A DNA stretch of 64,000 nt from CAVSNH01 sp963729275 (lineage in GTDB: Bacteria > Actinomycetota > Acidimicrobiia > Acidimicrobiales > RAAP-2). The position numbers were made by a program, and so were the translations under genes. Positions 37,102 to 46,160 of this stretch are shown here, piece after piece (position 1 is the stretch's first letter; the number at the start of each line of letters is the position of its first letter). Location of the stretch: NCBI GenBank assembly GCA_963729275.1, contig CAVSNH010000003.1, positions 124,001 through 188,000 on the forward strand. The letters are read 5' to 3'. Below the pieces are notes generated by a model, which did not search any database, was not told the origin of the DNA, and saw nothing but the letters and a program-made list of their open reading frames with translations.

Positions 37102-37415
37102 CGGGCGGTCTCGCGCAGCAGGGCCTCGCGCTGGTTGGTGCCGAGACCCTGAAGCCGCCGACTCTCGCTGATCCCCACCGTGTCCATGAGCCGTCGCGCC
37201 TTGACCTTGCCCAGACCGGGCAACGACTCGAGCACCGACAGAACCTTCATCTTCCCGACCGTCTCGTTGGAGTCGGCCATGGCGAGCAACTCCGACAAGT
37301 TGATCGAGCCCAACTTGAGCTTCTCCTTGACCTCGGCGCGCTCGCGGCGGACCTTGGCTGCCTTGGCCAAAGCGGCCTGGCGCTGTTCGGGCGTGAGTGC
37401 AGGCGGTTGCGGCAT
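37098..37415 (-). CDS. mihF: actinobacterial integration host factor MihF
   Basis: 105 aa, basic. Nucleoid-associated, non-specific DNA-binding protein. LTPEQRQAALAKAAKVRRER, GKMKVLSVLESLPGLGKVKA and RRLQGLGTNQREALL match the H2TH-type mIHF family, whose experimentally preferred start gives the same length. ATG 37415 is chosen: a TATGGT box lies 7 nt upstream, predicting a leaderless mRNA, and longer starts would lie in or before that box. Confidence 0.93.
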   Translation of the reverse strand: MPQPPALTPEQRQAALAKAAKVRRERAEVKEKLKLGSINLSELLAMADSNETVGKMKVLSVLESLPGLGKVKARRLMDTVGISESRRLQGLGTNQREALLRETAR

Positions 37416-37720
37416 GGCCGAGACCATAGCGCCTCGTGACGGCTCGGTCATCCGGCCTCCGACCCTGGCCAGCGCCCTGTCGGACCGGTGCCGACGTCGG
37501 GCCCGGTCGCTTCCGGCCCGACCCTCCTCGACCAACGAGCCTGACCATCCGCGCCGGCCTCCTCCGACCGTTGTGTCTCGGGCTCGGGCGCGTCGCGTCT
37601 GCACTGACCGGTGTCACGGAGCCCGTGCGGAACCGTTCCAGCCGCTCACTAGCCCAATGCCGTCACTGTCGCGGTCCGCTCGATCCTGCCGACTGACCCC
37701 TCGACGTGTTCAATGGAAGG
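37416..37720. other. mihF-pxpA divergent intergenic region
   Basis: 305 nt without a convincing gene. At the left end is the mihF promoter; at the right end TTCAAT lies 6 nt before the pxpA GTG. The middle is GC-rich and featureless to my reading. Confidence 0.55.
37423..37451 (-). promoter_or_regulatory. mihF leaderless promoter (ATGACC-N17-TATGGT)
   Basis: On the minus strand ATGACC (37451-37446), 17 nt, TATGGT (37428-37423), then 7 nt to the ATG at 37415. Both hexamers and the start-codon spacing support transcription starting at or beside the ATG. Confidence 0.6.
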
Positions 37721-38500
37721 GTGACGCGAACGGTCGACCTCAACGCCGACCTGGGCGAACGGGAGTCGGTGACCGGCACCGACCGGGGTGTGATCGACGC
37801 CGTCACCAGCGTGAGCATCGCCTGCGGGTTCCACGCCGGATCTCCTTCGGTGATGAGTGATGTCGCCCGGATCTGCGGGGAGCAGGGGGTCACCATCGGC
37901 GCGCACGTCTCCTACCGCGACCGAGCCGGCTTCGGCCGGCGCGTCGTGAACGTCGAGCCCGAACAGCTCGTGGCCGACATCGTGGAGCAGTGCGACGCCC
38001 TGGCCGCGGCGGCAGGTGGGGTCGGCGTCGGCGTTGCCTACGTGAAGCCCCACGGCGCGCTGTACAACGCCATGGCCACCGACGACGACGTCGCCGCGGC
38101 GGTGGTCGAGGCCGTCGCTGGCCAGTCGCACCGGACCCTGGTAGCCCAGGCGCACACGACAGTCGTTCGTCTCGCCTCCGCCGCCGGCATCCGCACCGTG
38201 TACGAGGGCTTCCCCGATCGTGGCTATCTCTCCGACGGCCGGCTCGCGCCCCGGGACGTGGCAAAGGCCATCGTCGACGATCCCGAAGAAGCGGGAGCAC
38301 GCGCCTGCTCGCTCGTCCTCGACGGCGGCATCGTCGCCGTCGATGGCAGCTGGACGCCGGTCACCGTCGACACTCTCTGCGTGCACGGCGACACCCCCGA
38401 CGCCGATCGTCGTGCCCGGTCCGTGCGAGCCGCGCTCGAGTCCGCCGGTGTGGTCCTCCAAGCCTTCATCGCCCCTATACCTCACTCGGCGGACGGATGA
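37721..38500 (+). CDS. pxpA: 5-oxoprolinase subunit A (LamB/YcsF family)
   Basis: 259 aa. Part of the ATP-dependent PxpABC enzyme that opens 5-oxoproline (pyroglutamate) to glutamate. DLNADLGE at the start, CGFHAGSPSVM, GAHVSYRDRAGFGRR, and YVKPHGALYNAM are family blocks. GTG 37721 gives the family N-terminus; TTCAAT 6 nt upstream may be its -10, and GTG 37706 is an alternative. ATGA overlap with the pxpBC fusion. Confidence 0.92.
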   Translation: MTRTVDLNADLGERESVTGTDRGVIDAVTSVSIACGFHAGSPSVMSDVARICGEQGVTIGAHVSYRDRAGFGRRVVNVEPEQLVADIVEQCDALAAAAGGVGVGVAYVKPHGALYNAMATDDDVAAAVVEAVAGQSHRTLVAQAHTTVVRLASAAGIRTVYEGFPDRGYLSDGRLAPRDVAKAIVDDPEEAGARACSLVLDGGIVAVDGSWTPVTVDTLCVHGDTPDADRRARSVRAALESAGVVLQAFIAPIPHSADG

Positions 38501-40206
38501 CCTTGACCATCGACGTCGTCGCATTCGGCGATCGTGCCTGGCTCATCACCACCGAGGACCTGGCCGGCGCTCATCGTCTGGGGGCGGCCATCGAGCGCGC
38601 CATCGCCGACGGCGCCGCCCCTCCGGGCGCGGCCGAGGCCACCGTCGGCATGTCCACCGTCGTCGTCCACCTCGAGCCGCCGTCGGGGGCAACGACCAGC
38701 GGCAAGGTGACCACCGGCGCCGACGCCGACGCCGAGACATGGCGCGCGTTTCTCTCCGTCCTTGCCCGTGGGCCGGGCACGACGGGTGCCGGGAATCGGC
38801 GGAGGGTGGCGCGCCCCGTCGAGGTGCCGACCGTCTTCGACGGGCCCGACCTCGATGAGGTGGCGGCCCTGGTGGGTACGGACGTCACGGCCGTGGTCGA
38901 ACAGCTCTGTCGTGCCGCGCTCCAGGTCGCCTTCATCGGCTTCTCCCCCGGCTTCCCCTATCTGGTCGGCCTACCCGAGAGCCTTGCCCGTGTGCCCCGC
39001 CGGCCGTCCCCCCGGACCGAGGTCCCAGCCGGGTCGGTGGCCCTCGCCGGTGGCTTCGCCGGCATCTACCCGCAGACCACGCCGGGCGGTTGGCGGGTGG
39101 TGGGACGGACCCCCCTGTCGCTGTTCGACCCGGAGTCCCCTCCTTTCGCCCGTCTCCGGGCGGGCGACCGCGTCCGGCTGACGGCACTCGTAGGGGAACT
39201 TGGGGGACCGGCCCACGAGCCGCAGCGGGACCAGGGCGACCCTCGCCCTCCGATCGAGACACGGTCACAACGGGCCGTCCAGGTGGTCGACCCGGGACTG
39301 TTCACGACCGTCCAGGACGCCGGGCGATCCGGCGTCGCCGGCCTCGGGGTGCCACGGGCCGGCCCCTGCGATCCCGATGCCATGCGGCTGGCCAACCGTC
39401 TGGCCGGCAACGACGACGACGCCGCCGCCCTCGAGATCACGGCCTCCGGACCGCGGCTGAGGTTCGGATCGGCCGGACACGTGACCGTGGTCGGGCCGGG
39501 CCCCGAGGCCGTCGAGGTGTCCGTCGACGGCCGTCCGACGGTCGACTCGGCTCCTGTCCCGGTGGCAGCCGGCCAGACGGTCGCCGTCGGCCGTGTCACC
39601 AACGGCTTTCGGGCCTACCTGGCCCCGTCGGGTGGGTTTACCATCCCGGCTGTCGTGGGGTCTCGCTCATCCGATGTCCTGAGTGGCCTCGGTCCGGGGG
39701 CGCTCCGGGCTGGCGACCGTCTGCCGCTCGGGCCGCCCGTCCGCCCACGCGGCTCGCTCCTGCCCGGAACCCGCACCGACCGCCCGACCGTACGGGTGAT
39801 GGCCGGTCCCCATCCATTCCCCCCCGACGCCATCGAGGCGCTCGTGGCTACCCCGTGGAAAGTCTCCACCTCGTCCAGCCGGATCGGCATCCGTCTCGAG
39901 AACGCCAGTCGTCGTCTGCCCCCGGGACCGAGCATCCCGTCGACCGGCATGGTCACCGGCGCCGTCCAGGTCCCGCCGGACGGGCGTCCCATCGTGCTCA
40001 TGCCCGATCACGCCACTGTGGGCGGCTACCCGGTGATGGCCACGGTGATCGGCGCCGACCTGGGCGTGCTCGGCCAGTTGGCCCCCGGCGACGGTCTGCG
40101 CTTCCTGCTCGTCGACCGCCCGGCGGCGGTGGCCGCCGCCCGTCGCACGGAGGACGCTTTGGCCGCCCGCATACAGGGCTGGTATCCGACGCAACCGGCC
40201 ACCTGA
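38497..40206 (+). CDS. pxpBC: 5-oxoprolinase subunits B and C, fused
   Basis: 569 aa. Residues 1-230 are PxpB/KipI-like (GFSPGFPYLVGLP, then GGFAGIYPQTTPGGWRVVG). Residues about 255-569 are PxpC/KipA-like (VDPGLFTTVQDAGRSG, GVPRAGPCDPDAMRLAN, GYPVMATVIGADL). In many bacteria these are two genes; here one reading frame spans both with a linker at about 230-255. Coupled to pxpA by ATGA. The product of this pathway, glutamate, also feeds the arginine operon. Confidence 0.92.
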   Translation: MTLTIDVVAFGDRAWLITTEDLAGAHRLGAAIERAIADGAAPPGAAEATVGMSTVVVHLEPPSGATTSGKVTTGADADAETWRAFLSVLARGPGTTGAGNRRRVARPVEVPTVFDGPDLDEVAALVGTDVTAVVEQLCRAALQVAFIGFSPGFPYLVGLPESLARVPRRPSPRTEVPAGSVALAGGFAGIYPQTTPGGWRVVGRTPLSLFDPESPPFARLRAGDRVRLTALVGELGGPAHEPQRDQGDPRPPIETRSQRAVQVVDPGLFTTVQDAGRSGVAGLGVPRAGPCDPDAMRLANRLAGNDDDAAALEITASGPRLRFGSAGHVTVVGPGPEAVEVSVDGRPTVDSAPVPVAAGQTVAVGRVTNGFRAYLAPSGGFTIPAVVGSRSSDVLSGLGPGALRAGDRLPLGPPVRPRGSLLPGTRTDRPTVRVMAGPHPFPPDAIEALVATPWKVSTSSSRIGIRLENASRRLPPGPSIPSTGMVTGAVQVPPDGRPIVLMPDHATVGGYPVMATVIGADLGVLGQLAPGDGLRFLLVDRPAAVAAARRTEDALAARIQGWYPTQPAT

Positions 40207-40276
40207 TCACATCCACGCCGATCCTCCCGGCGGTCGTGGCAGCATGGTGGCTCCAAGGAAACGAGCAGGAGCGGAC

Positions 40277-40879
40277 GTGGACGAGACGCGGGGACCAGAC
40301 GACGCGCGACCGGAGGACGAGGCTCTCTCGAGCGACTCGAGTGACGTCCAAGCCTTCGAGCCCGAGGCGGGTAGCTACGGCCTGGCCAACTTCCCCGTCA
40401 CCCCACCCGACGAGGCCACCCCACTCGACGAGGACGAGCACGGGGGCCCCATCCCGCCGGCTTCCCTGTGGGCCATGAAGAACCACCGCCACGAGCAGCT
40501 GCCCCATCTCTTCGGTCACCCGGCGCGTCTGCGAACGTCGGTGGGCGCGGGGGACGCCGCCGTCTATGCCATTGACGACGGCTCCCGACATTGCATGATC
40601 GGTCGGCGGGTGGGAGCCACCGGCGACGGTGCCATCTACACCTTGGTGGCCCGAGTGCCGCGCAAGGTCTACGACGACCTCGCCGCTGGCGCCATAAACG
40701 GCCAACACGCCTTCCTCGAGGCGAAGGAGGCCGCGCTTGTCGGCACCGGCGAGGAACCCGGCATGGCCAACGTGTTCGACGTCGACTTCTATCGGCACCC
40801 GTCCGAGATCCCCGTCGACTACCTGCCGCCAGCGCCGTCCATCGAATTCGCCAACGACCTGCCGACCGCCGATCGCTAG
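40277..40879 (+). CDS. conserved-looking protein of unknown function
   Basis: 200 aa, not recognised. GTG 40277 is preferred for the SD AGGAG 5 nt upstream; ATG 40244 is possible. An acidic N-terminal 60 residues (DEATPLDEDEHGG) precede a folded-looking core rich in hydrophobic alternation (AVYAIDDGSRHCMIGRRVG, AIYTLVARVPRKVYDDLAAG). No signal peptide, membrane segment or known motif. It is 70 nt downstream of pxpBC on the same strand and converges on pyrF. Confidence 0.7.
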   Translation: MDETRGPDDARPEDEALSSDSSDVQAFEPEAGSYGLANFPVTPPDEATPLDEDEHGGPIPPASLWAMKNHRHEQLPHLFGHPARLRTSVGAGDAAVYAIDDGSRHCMIGRRVGATGDGAIYTLVARVPRKVYDDLAAGAINGQHAFLEAKEAALVGTGEEPGMANVFDVDFYRHPSEIPVDYLPPAPSIEFANDLPTADR

Positions 40880-40920
40880 TCGCTGATGCCATCGATCGCC
40901 GATCGCCGACCGCTGATCGG

Positions 40921-40935
40921 GGCGGGTTGCCCGCC
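40921..40935. terminator. GC hairpin between convergent genes
   Basis: GGCGGG-TTG-CCCGCC, perfect 6-bp stem between the stops of the unknown gene (40879) and pyrF (40945). No T-tract on either side, so a Rho-assisted or weak bidirectional terminator is the most that can be claimed. Confidence 0.4.
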
Positions 40936-40944
40936 ACGACCGCC

Positions 40945-41856
40945 CTACGGCAATGGCAGGGCGGCAACCAGCTCGCCCTGGAGCCGGCGGGTGGCGGCAA
41001 CCATGGCGGCCACGTCCGGTCCCTCCTCGAGCAGGGAGCGAGAAGCGCTCGGCAACACCGAACCCGGTCGGCACTCGCCGAAGCGACGCTTCACGTCGGC
41101 GGGCGTCGCTCCCTGGGCGCCGACCCCTGGGGCGAGGATGGGTCCACCCATGTCGGACAGCGCGAACTCGGAAGGATCAGTAGTGGCGCCGATGACCGCC
41201 CCCACACTGGCGTCGGCGAGCCCACCCGGACCATTGCGCCGGGCGATCTCGGCGAGAAGGACGTCCTCAGTGGCCGGCCCGCGGCCACCGTCGGTGCGCG
41301 CCGCTTGGATGACGCGGCCATCCGGGTTCGAGCTGCGCACCACCACGATGACGCCGCGCCCGTGGGCCCGGGCCAGCTCGAAGAAGGGCTCCAGCGTGCC
41401 GAGGCCCAGGTAGGCGACGGCGGTGACGGCGTCAGCCCGCAACGGGCTCTTCGGTCCGAGCCACGCCTCGGCGTAGGCCTCCATGGTGTTGCCGATGTCG
41501 GCCCGCTTGGCGTCGGCGATCAGGAACAGCCCGGCATCCGCAGCCGCCGTCCGCAGGTGTTCGAAGACGGCCATGCCTGCCGCCCCGTGCCGCTCGAAGA
41601 AGGCCACCTGCGCCTTGACCACGCCGACCTCACCGGCGAAGGCCTCCACGCAAGCATCGGCGAAGTCGCGCAGTCCGGTGGCGTCGTCGGGTAGTCCCCA
41701 CCGGGAGAGCAACTCGGCGGAGGGGTCGATGCCGGCACACAGCGGACCACGCGGGCCCACCGCCTCGAGCACACGCCGGCCGAAGGGCACCACCGTGGTT
41801 GCCCCGTCAGCCACGCCCTCAGCCACGCCCTCAGCCACGTCCTGCGCCTCGTACAT
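40945..41856 (-). CDS. pyrF: orotidine 5'-phosphate decarboxylase
   Basis: 303 aa, the long type-2 form typical of actinobacteria. Final step to UMP. The catalytic Lys/Asp block is DAKRADIGNTMEAYA. ATG 41856 has one of the best SDs in the window (AAGGAGGTG, 6 nt from AGGAGG to ATG). Residues 9-19 repeat GVAEGVAEGVADG, coded by 12-bp repeats. Overlaps pyrD by 26 nt and ends the pyr operon. Confidence 0.95.
   Translation of the reverse strand: MYEAQDVAEGVAEGVADGATTVVPFGRRVLEAVGPRGPLCAGIDPSAELLSRWGLPDDATGLRDFADACVEAFAGEVGVVKAQVAFFERHGAAGMAVFEHLRTAAADAGLFLIADAKRADIGNTMEAYAEAWLGPKSPLRADAVTAVAYLGLGTLEPFFELARAHGRGVIVVVRSSNPDGRVIQAARTDGGRGPATEDVLLAEIARRNGPGGLADASVGAVIGATTDPSEFALSDMGGPILAPGVGAQGATPADVKRRFGECRPGSVLPSASRSLLEEGPDVAAMVAATRRLQGELVAALPLP
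41807..41842. repeat. three 12-bp tandem copies at the pyrD/pyrF junction
   Basis: Units 41807-41818 and 41819-41830 are identical (TCAGCCACGCCC) and 41831-41842 differs at one position. The third copy contains the pyrD stop codon; all three encode the repeat near the start of PyrF. Confidence 0.85.
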
Positions 41857-42832
41857 CGCGCACCTCCTTGACTCCGTGTCCGGCGCACCAGGCTTCGACC
41901 TCTCGCAGGATCCGGATGGGGGCACGAGGATCGAAGAAGGTGGCCGTTCCCACCTGGACGGCGTCGGCCCCGGCCATCAACAGCTCGATGGCGTCGGGCC
42001 CCGACGCCACTCCCCCCACCCCGATGATGCCGACTTCCGGGAGGGCCGAGCGCACGTCGTGGACGGCACGTACGGCGACAGGGTGGATGGCCGAGCCCGA
42101 CAGCCCACCGCCGGCCGCTCCCGACCCGAGGACCGGTTTTCCCCGTTCGACGTCGATGACCATGGCCAGCAGCGTGTTGACGAGGGTGAGGGCCTCCGCC
42201 CCGGCCGTCACCGCCGCCGTGGCGATCTCGGCGATGTCGGCCACCGTCGGGCTCAGCTTGGCCCACCGGGGCAGCTCCGGGCACGCCTCGCCTACGGCCG
42301 CCAGCACCTCGGCCGTGGCCGACGGCGAGTGGGCAAACATCCGCCGGCGGTCCTCGATGTTGGGGCAGCTCACGTTGACCTCGATGGCGCACAGTCCGCT
42401 GGCCATCGACAGACCGGCCGCCGCCTGGGCGAAGTCGTCGACCCGCTCCCCCCAGATGCTCGCCACCACCGTCGCCCCCGCCGCCTCCAGCCGGGGAAGG
42501 TCATCGGCCAGCCACGCCGCGATGCCCGGCCCCTGCAGGCCGACGCTGTTGAGCATCCCGGCCTGGGTCGGATGCACGCGCGGGGCCGGGTTGCCGGGCC
42601 AGGGATTCACCGACAGCGACTTGACCACCACCGCGCCCAGCTCGCGCAAGGGGAAGTAGGCCTCGAGCTCATCGGCATGGCCGGCGGTGCCCGACGCGGT
42701 CATGACCGGGTTGGCCAGGCGCCGCGACCCGACCTCGACCGACAGGTCGACGGCTCCCTCCGCCGGTCGACGCCGATCGGAAAGGCGATTCCTTCTCCAC
42801 CGCTGCTGGGTCACGCCCAGACCGGTCGCCAT
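41831..42832 (-). CDS. pyrD: dihydroorotate dehydrogenase, class 1B-like
   Basis: 333 aa. Oxidises dihydroorotate to orotate with FMN. The catalytic base is Cys in NVSCPN, the class 1B signature, rather than the Ser of class 2. VMTASGTAG, VKSLSVNPWPGNPAPR and GVGGVASGPDAIELLMAGADAVQVGT are conserved blocks. Class 1B normally pairs with the Fe-S/FAD subunit PyrK; no pyrK lies in the operon. ATG 42832 is 4 nt after carB. Confidence 0.92.
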   Translation of the reverse strand: MATGLGVTQQRWRRNRLSDRRRPAEGAVDLSVEVGSRRLANPVMTASGTAGHADELEAYFPLRELGAVVVKSLSVNPWPGNPAPRVHPTQAGMLNSVGLQGPGIAAWLADDLPRLEAAGATVVASIWGERVDDFAQAAAGLSMASGLCAIEVNVSCPNIEDRRRMFAHSPSATAEVLAAVGEACPELPRWAKLSPTVADIAEIATAAVTAGAEALTLVNTLLAMVIDVERGKPVLGSGAAGGGLSGSAIHPVAVRAVHDVRSALPEVGIIGVGGVASGPDAIELLMAGADAVQVGTATFFDPRAPIRILREVEAWCAGHGVKEVRDVRGAGRG

Positions 42833-42836
42833 CGGC

Positions 42837-45800
42837 TCAGACCTCGGCCCGCTGGTGGTACTCCTGGAGCGAGCGCACCGACAACGGGTGTCGTATCCAG
42901 TCGGTGATGCCGGCCGCCGCCGCCCGTGCCGCGGCCACGGTGGTGAGACACGGGACCTGGTGCACAAGGGCGGCGTTGCGGATGTGGATGCCATCGGCGC
43001 GCGGTCCGCGGCCACGCGGGGTGTTGACCACCAGCTGCACCTTCCCCTCGGCAATGAGGTCGACGGCGTCCACCATGCCGGGCTGAGATTGCCCGACCTT
43101 GGCCACCCGGGTGGCCACCGTCACCCCGGCCCGTTCGAGGGCCTCGGCCGTTCCCGAGGTGGCGGCCAGCTCGAAGCCGAGGACCGCGAACTGCCGGGCG
43201 GCCTCCAGCCCGACGGCCTTGTCCCGGTCGGCCAGCGACAGGAACACGGTCCCGGAGGTGGGCAGTGGGCTGCCCGCGGCCAGCTGGCTCTTGGCGAAGG
43301 CCAGCCCGAAGGTGTCGCCCATGCCCATGACCTCGCCCGTCGAGCGCATCTCCGGGCCGAGAAGCGTGTCGACATCGGGGAACCGGTTGAAGGGCAGGAC
43401 CGCCTCTTTGACCGACACGTGCCCCGTGACCGGTGGGGGCAGGAGGCCTTCGGTGCGGAGCTCGTCGATGGTGGCGCCGACCATGATGCGGGCGCCGGCC
43501 ATGGCCACGGGCACACCGGTGGCCTTGGCCACAAAGGGCACGGTGCGGCTGGCCCGCGGGTTGGCCTCGAGCACGAAGACGCGGTCGTCCTTGACCGCGA
43601 ACTGAACGTTGCACGGCCCACGGACCTGTAGGGCCTCGGCGATGACTCGGACCAGGTGCTCGAGCTCGTCCACCACCACGTCCGACAGGGTCTGCGGCGG
43701 TAGGGCGCAGGCCGAGTCACCCGAGTGGATGCCGGCCGCCTCGACGTGTTCCATCACCCCGCAGACCACGACCTCGCCGGTGGCGTCGCGGAGGGCGTCG
43801 ACGTCGACCTCGATGGCGTCCTCCAGGAACCGGTCGATGAGCACCGGCCGGTCCCGGGTGACGCCACCCTCCCGGCTCAGCGCGCCGCCGAGGGCGCTCA
43901 TGGCCTCGACGGCCTCGCTCAACTGGGCGTCGTCGTAGACGATCTCCATGGCCCGACCTCCGAGGACATAGGACGGGCGGACGAGGACCGGGTAGCCGAC
44001 CTGGGCGGCGACGGCCCGGGCCCCGGCGGCGTCGCTGGCAGTTCCTCCGGGTGGCTGCGGGATGCCGAGCCGGCTACAGAGCTCGTTCCATCGCTCGCGG
44101 TCCTCGGCCAGGTCGATGGCGGCCGGTGACGTCCCGAGGACGAGCTCGGGAGGCAGGCCGGCGGCCAGCTTGAGCGGTGTCTGGCCCCCGAGGCTCACGA
44201 TGATGCCGACCAGTCGACCCTCCCCCACCGAGGAACGTTGCTCGGCGGCGATGACCCGGTCGACGTCCTCGGATGTGAGCGGCTCGAAGAACAGGCGGTC
44301 GGACGTGTCGTAGTCGGTCGACACCGTCTCCGGGTTGCAGTTGATCATGACCGTCTCGAACCCGGCGGCCCGTAAGGCCATCGACGCATGCACGCAGCAG
44401 TAGTCGAATTCCACGCCCTGTCCGATGCGGTTGGGGCCGGAGCCGAGGATGATGACCCGTGGCCGCGCCGACGGCAGGATCTCGTCCTCGTCCTCGGTGG
44501 TCGAGTAGTGGTAGGGGGTGTGGGCCTCGAACTCGGCCCCACAGGTGTCGACCGTCTTGAAGGTCCCCTCCACCCCGCACGCCCGCCGGGCGGCGGCGAT
44601 CTCGGCCGCGGTCACCGGCGTCCCGAACAGATAGGCGAGTTGGGCGTCAGAGAATCCGAGGCGGCGGATCCGGCGCCAGGCCCGCCGGTCGAGGTCGCTC
44701 ACCCGCACCCCGAGGGTGATCTGGAGGTCGAGGGCCATCCGGGCATCGACGATCCGGCCCATCTCGCTGAGGAACCACGGGTCGATGCCGCTGGCCGCCG
44801 ACAACGTCCCGACGTCCACACCCCGGCGGAGCAACGTCTCGAGCTCGAACAGCCGGTCGGGGGTGGGCACCGAAACGCGGTCGAGCAACTGCTCGTCTGT
44901 CTCCTTCTCGAGGGCGGCTTCGGCGGCGTCGGCGTTGAGCCCGTCCCGGCCCACCTCGAGCGATCGGATGGCCTTCTGCAAGGACTCGGGGAACGTCCGG
45001 CCGATGGCCATGACTTCGCCCACCGACTGCATGCGGGTGCCGAGCACGGGCGCAGCCCCCGGTAGCTTCTCGAAGGCCCAGCGAGGGATCTTGGTCACCA
45101 CGTAGTCGATGGTCGGCTCGAACGACGCCGGCGTCTTGGCGGTGATGTCGTTGGCCACCTCGTCCAGCCGATAACCGACGGCCAATCGGGCGGCGATCTT
45201 GGCGATGGGGAACCCGGTGGCCTTCGAGGCGAGGGCCGAGGAGCGAGACACCCGCGGGTTCATCTCGATGACCATCTGGTGACCGGTGTCGGGATGGACC
45301 GAGAACTGCACGTTCGACCCGCCGGTCTCGACCCCAACCCGGCGGATGCAGGCGAAGGCGGCGTCGCGCATGACCTGGTATTCGACGTCGCTCAGCGTCT
45401 GAGCCGGCGCCACCGTGATCGAGTCACCGGTGTGGACCCCCATCGGGTCCACGTTCTCGATGGAGCAGACGACGACACAGTTGTCGGCGCCGTCCCGCAT
45501 CACCTCGAGCTCGAACTCCTTCTGGCCGGCGACCGACTGCTCGATGAGCACTTCGCCCACCGGCGAGGCGCTGACGCCCTCGGCGGCCATCCGGGTCAGC
45601 CCTTGGCGGTCGGCGGCGATGCCGGTGCCGGCACCCCCCAGGATGTAGCTCGGCCGCACCATGACCGGGTAGCCGACGCTCTCGGCGATCTCGAGGGCCT
45701 CGTCCACCGAGTGGGCGAAGCCCGACCAGGGCACCGACAGGCCGATCTCGACCATGGCCCCCTTGAAGCGACCGCGGTCCTCGGCGGTGGCGATGGCCTC

Positions 45801-46160
45801 GGTGTTGGCCCCGATGACCTCGACGGCAAAGCCGTCGAGCACACCGTGGCGCTCTAGGTCCATGGTCAGGTTGAGCGCCGTCTGGCCACCGAGGGTGGGC
45901 AGGAGGGCGTCGGGGCGCTCTCGCTCGATGATGGCGGTGAGCACGTCCACGTCGAGCGGCTCGACGTAGGTGCGATCGGCCATGCCCGGGTCGGTCATGA
46001 TCGTCGCCGGGTTCGAGTTGGCCAGGACCACCCGGAAGCCCTCCTCGGCCAGCACGCGACAGGCCTGGGTCCCCGAGTAGTCGAACTCGCACGCCTGCCC
46101 GATGACGATGGGCCCCGAGCCGATCACCAGCACCGACTCGATGTCGGTCCGCCGCGGCAT
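42837..46160 (-). CDS. carB: carbamoyl-phosphate synthase large subunit
   Basis: 1,107 aa. Uses bicarbonate, ATP and ammonia from CarA. Two homologous ATP-grasp halves (1-400 and 550-940) with an oligomerisation domain between and a C-terminal MGS-like allosteric domain (about 940-1107). Starts MPRRTDIESVLVIGSGPIVI; EFDYSGTQA and EFDYCCVHA mark the two halves. TGATG overlap with carA. Supplies carbamoyl phosphate to both pyrB and argF. Confidence 0.97.
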   Translation of the reverse strand: MPRRTDIESVLVIGSGPIVIGQACEFDYSGTQACRVLAEEGFRVVLANSNPATIMTDPGMADRTYVEPLDVDVLTAIIERERPDALLPTLGGQTALNLTMDLERHGVLDGFAVEVIGANTEAIATAEDRGRFKGAMVEIGLSVPWSGFAHSVDEALEIAESVGYPVMVRPSYILGGAGTGIAADRQGLTRMAAEGVSASPVGEVLIEQSVAGQKEFELEVMRDGADNCVVVCSIENVDPMGVHTGDSITVAPAQTLSDVEYQVMRDAAFACIRRVGVETGGSNVQFSVHPDTGHQMVIEMNPRVSRSSALASKATGFPIAKIAARLAVGYRLDEVANDITAKTPASFEPTIDYVVTKIPRWAFEKLPGAAPVLGTRMQSVGEVMAIGRTFPESLQKAIRSLEVGRDGLNADAAEAALEKETDEQLLDRVSVPTPDRLFELETLLRRGVDVGTLSAASGIDPWFLSEMGRIVDARMALDLQITLGVRVSDLDRRAWRRIRRLGFSDAQLAYLFGTPVTAAEIAAARRACGVEGTFKTVDTCGAEFEAHTPYHYSTTEDEDEILPSARPRVIILGSGPNRIGQGVEFDYCCVHASMALRAAGFETVMINCNPETVSTDYDTSDRLFFEPLTSEDVDRVIAAEQRSSVGEGRLVGIIVSLGGQTPLKLAAGLPPELVLGTSPAAIDLAEDRERWNELCSRLGIPQPPGGTASDAAGARAVAAQVGYPVLVRPSYVLGGRAMEIVYDDAQLSEAVEAMSALGGALSREGGVTRDRPVLIDRFLEDAIEVDVDALRDATGEVVVCGVMEHVEAAGIHSGDSACALPPQTLSDVVVDELEHLVRVIAEALQVRGPCNVQFAVKDDRVFVLEANPRASRTVPFVAKATGVPVAMAGARIMVGATIDELRTEGLLPPPVTGHVSVKEAVLPFNRFPDVDTLLGPEMRSTGEVMGMGDTFGLAFAKSQLAAGSPLPTSGTVFLSLADRDKAVGLEAARQFAVLGFELAATSGTAEALERAGVTVATRVAKVGQSQPGMVDAVDLIAEGKVQLVVNTPRGRGPRADGIHIRNAALVHQVPCLTTVAAARAAAAGITDWIRHPLSVRSLQEYHQRAEV

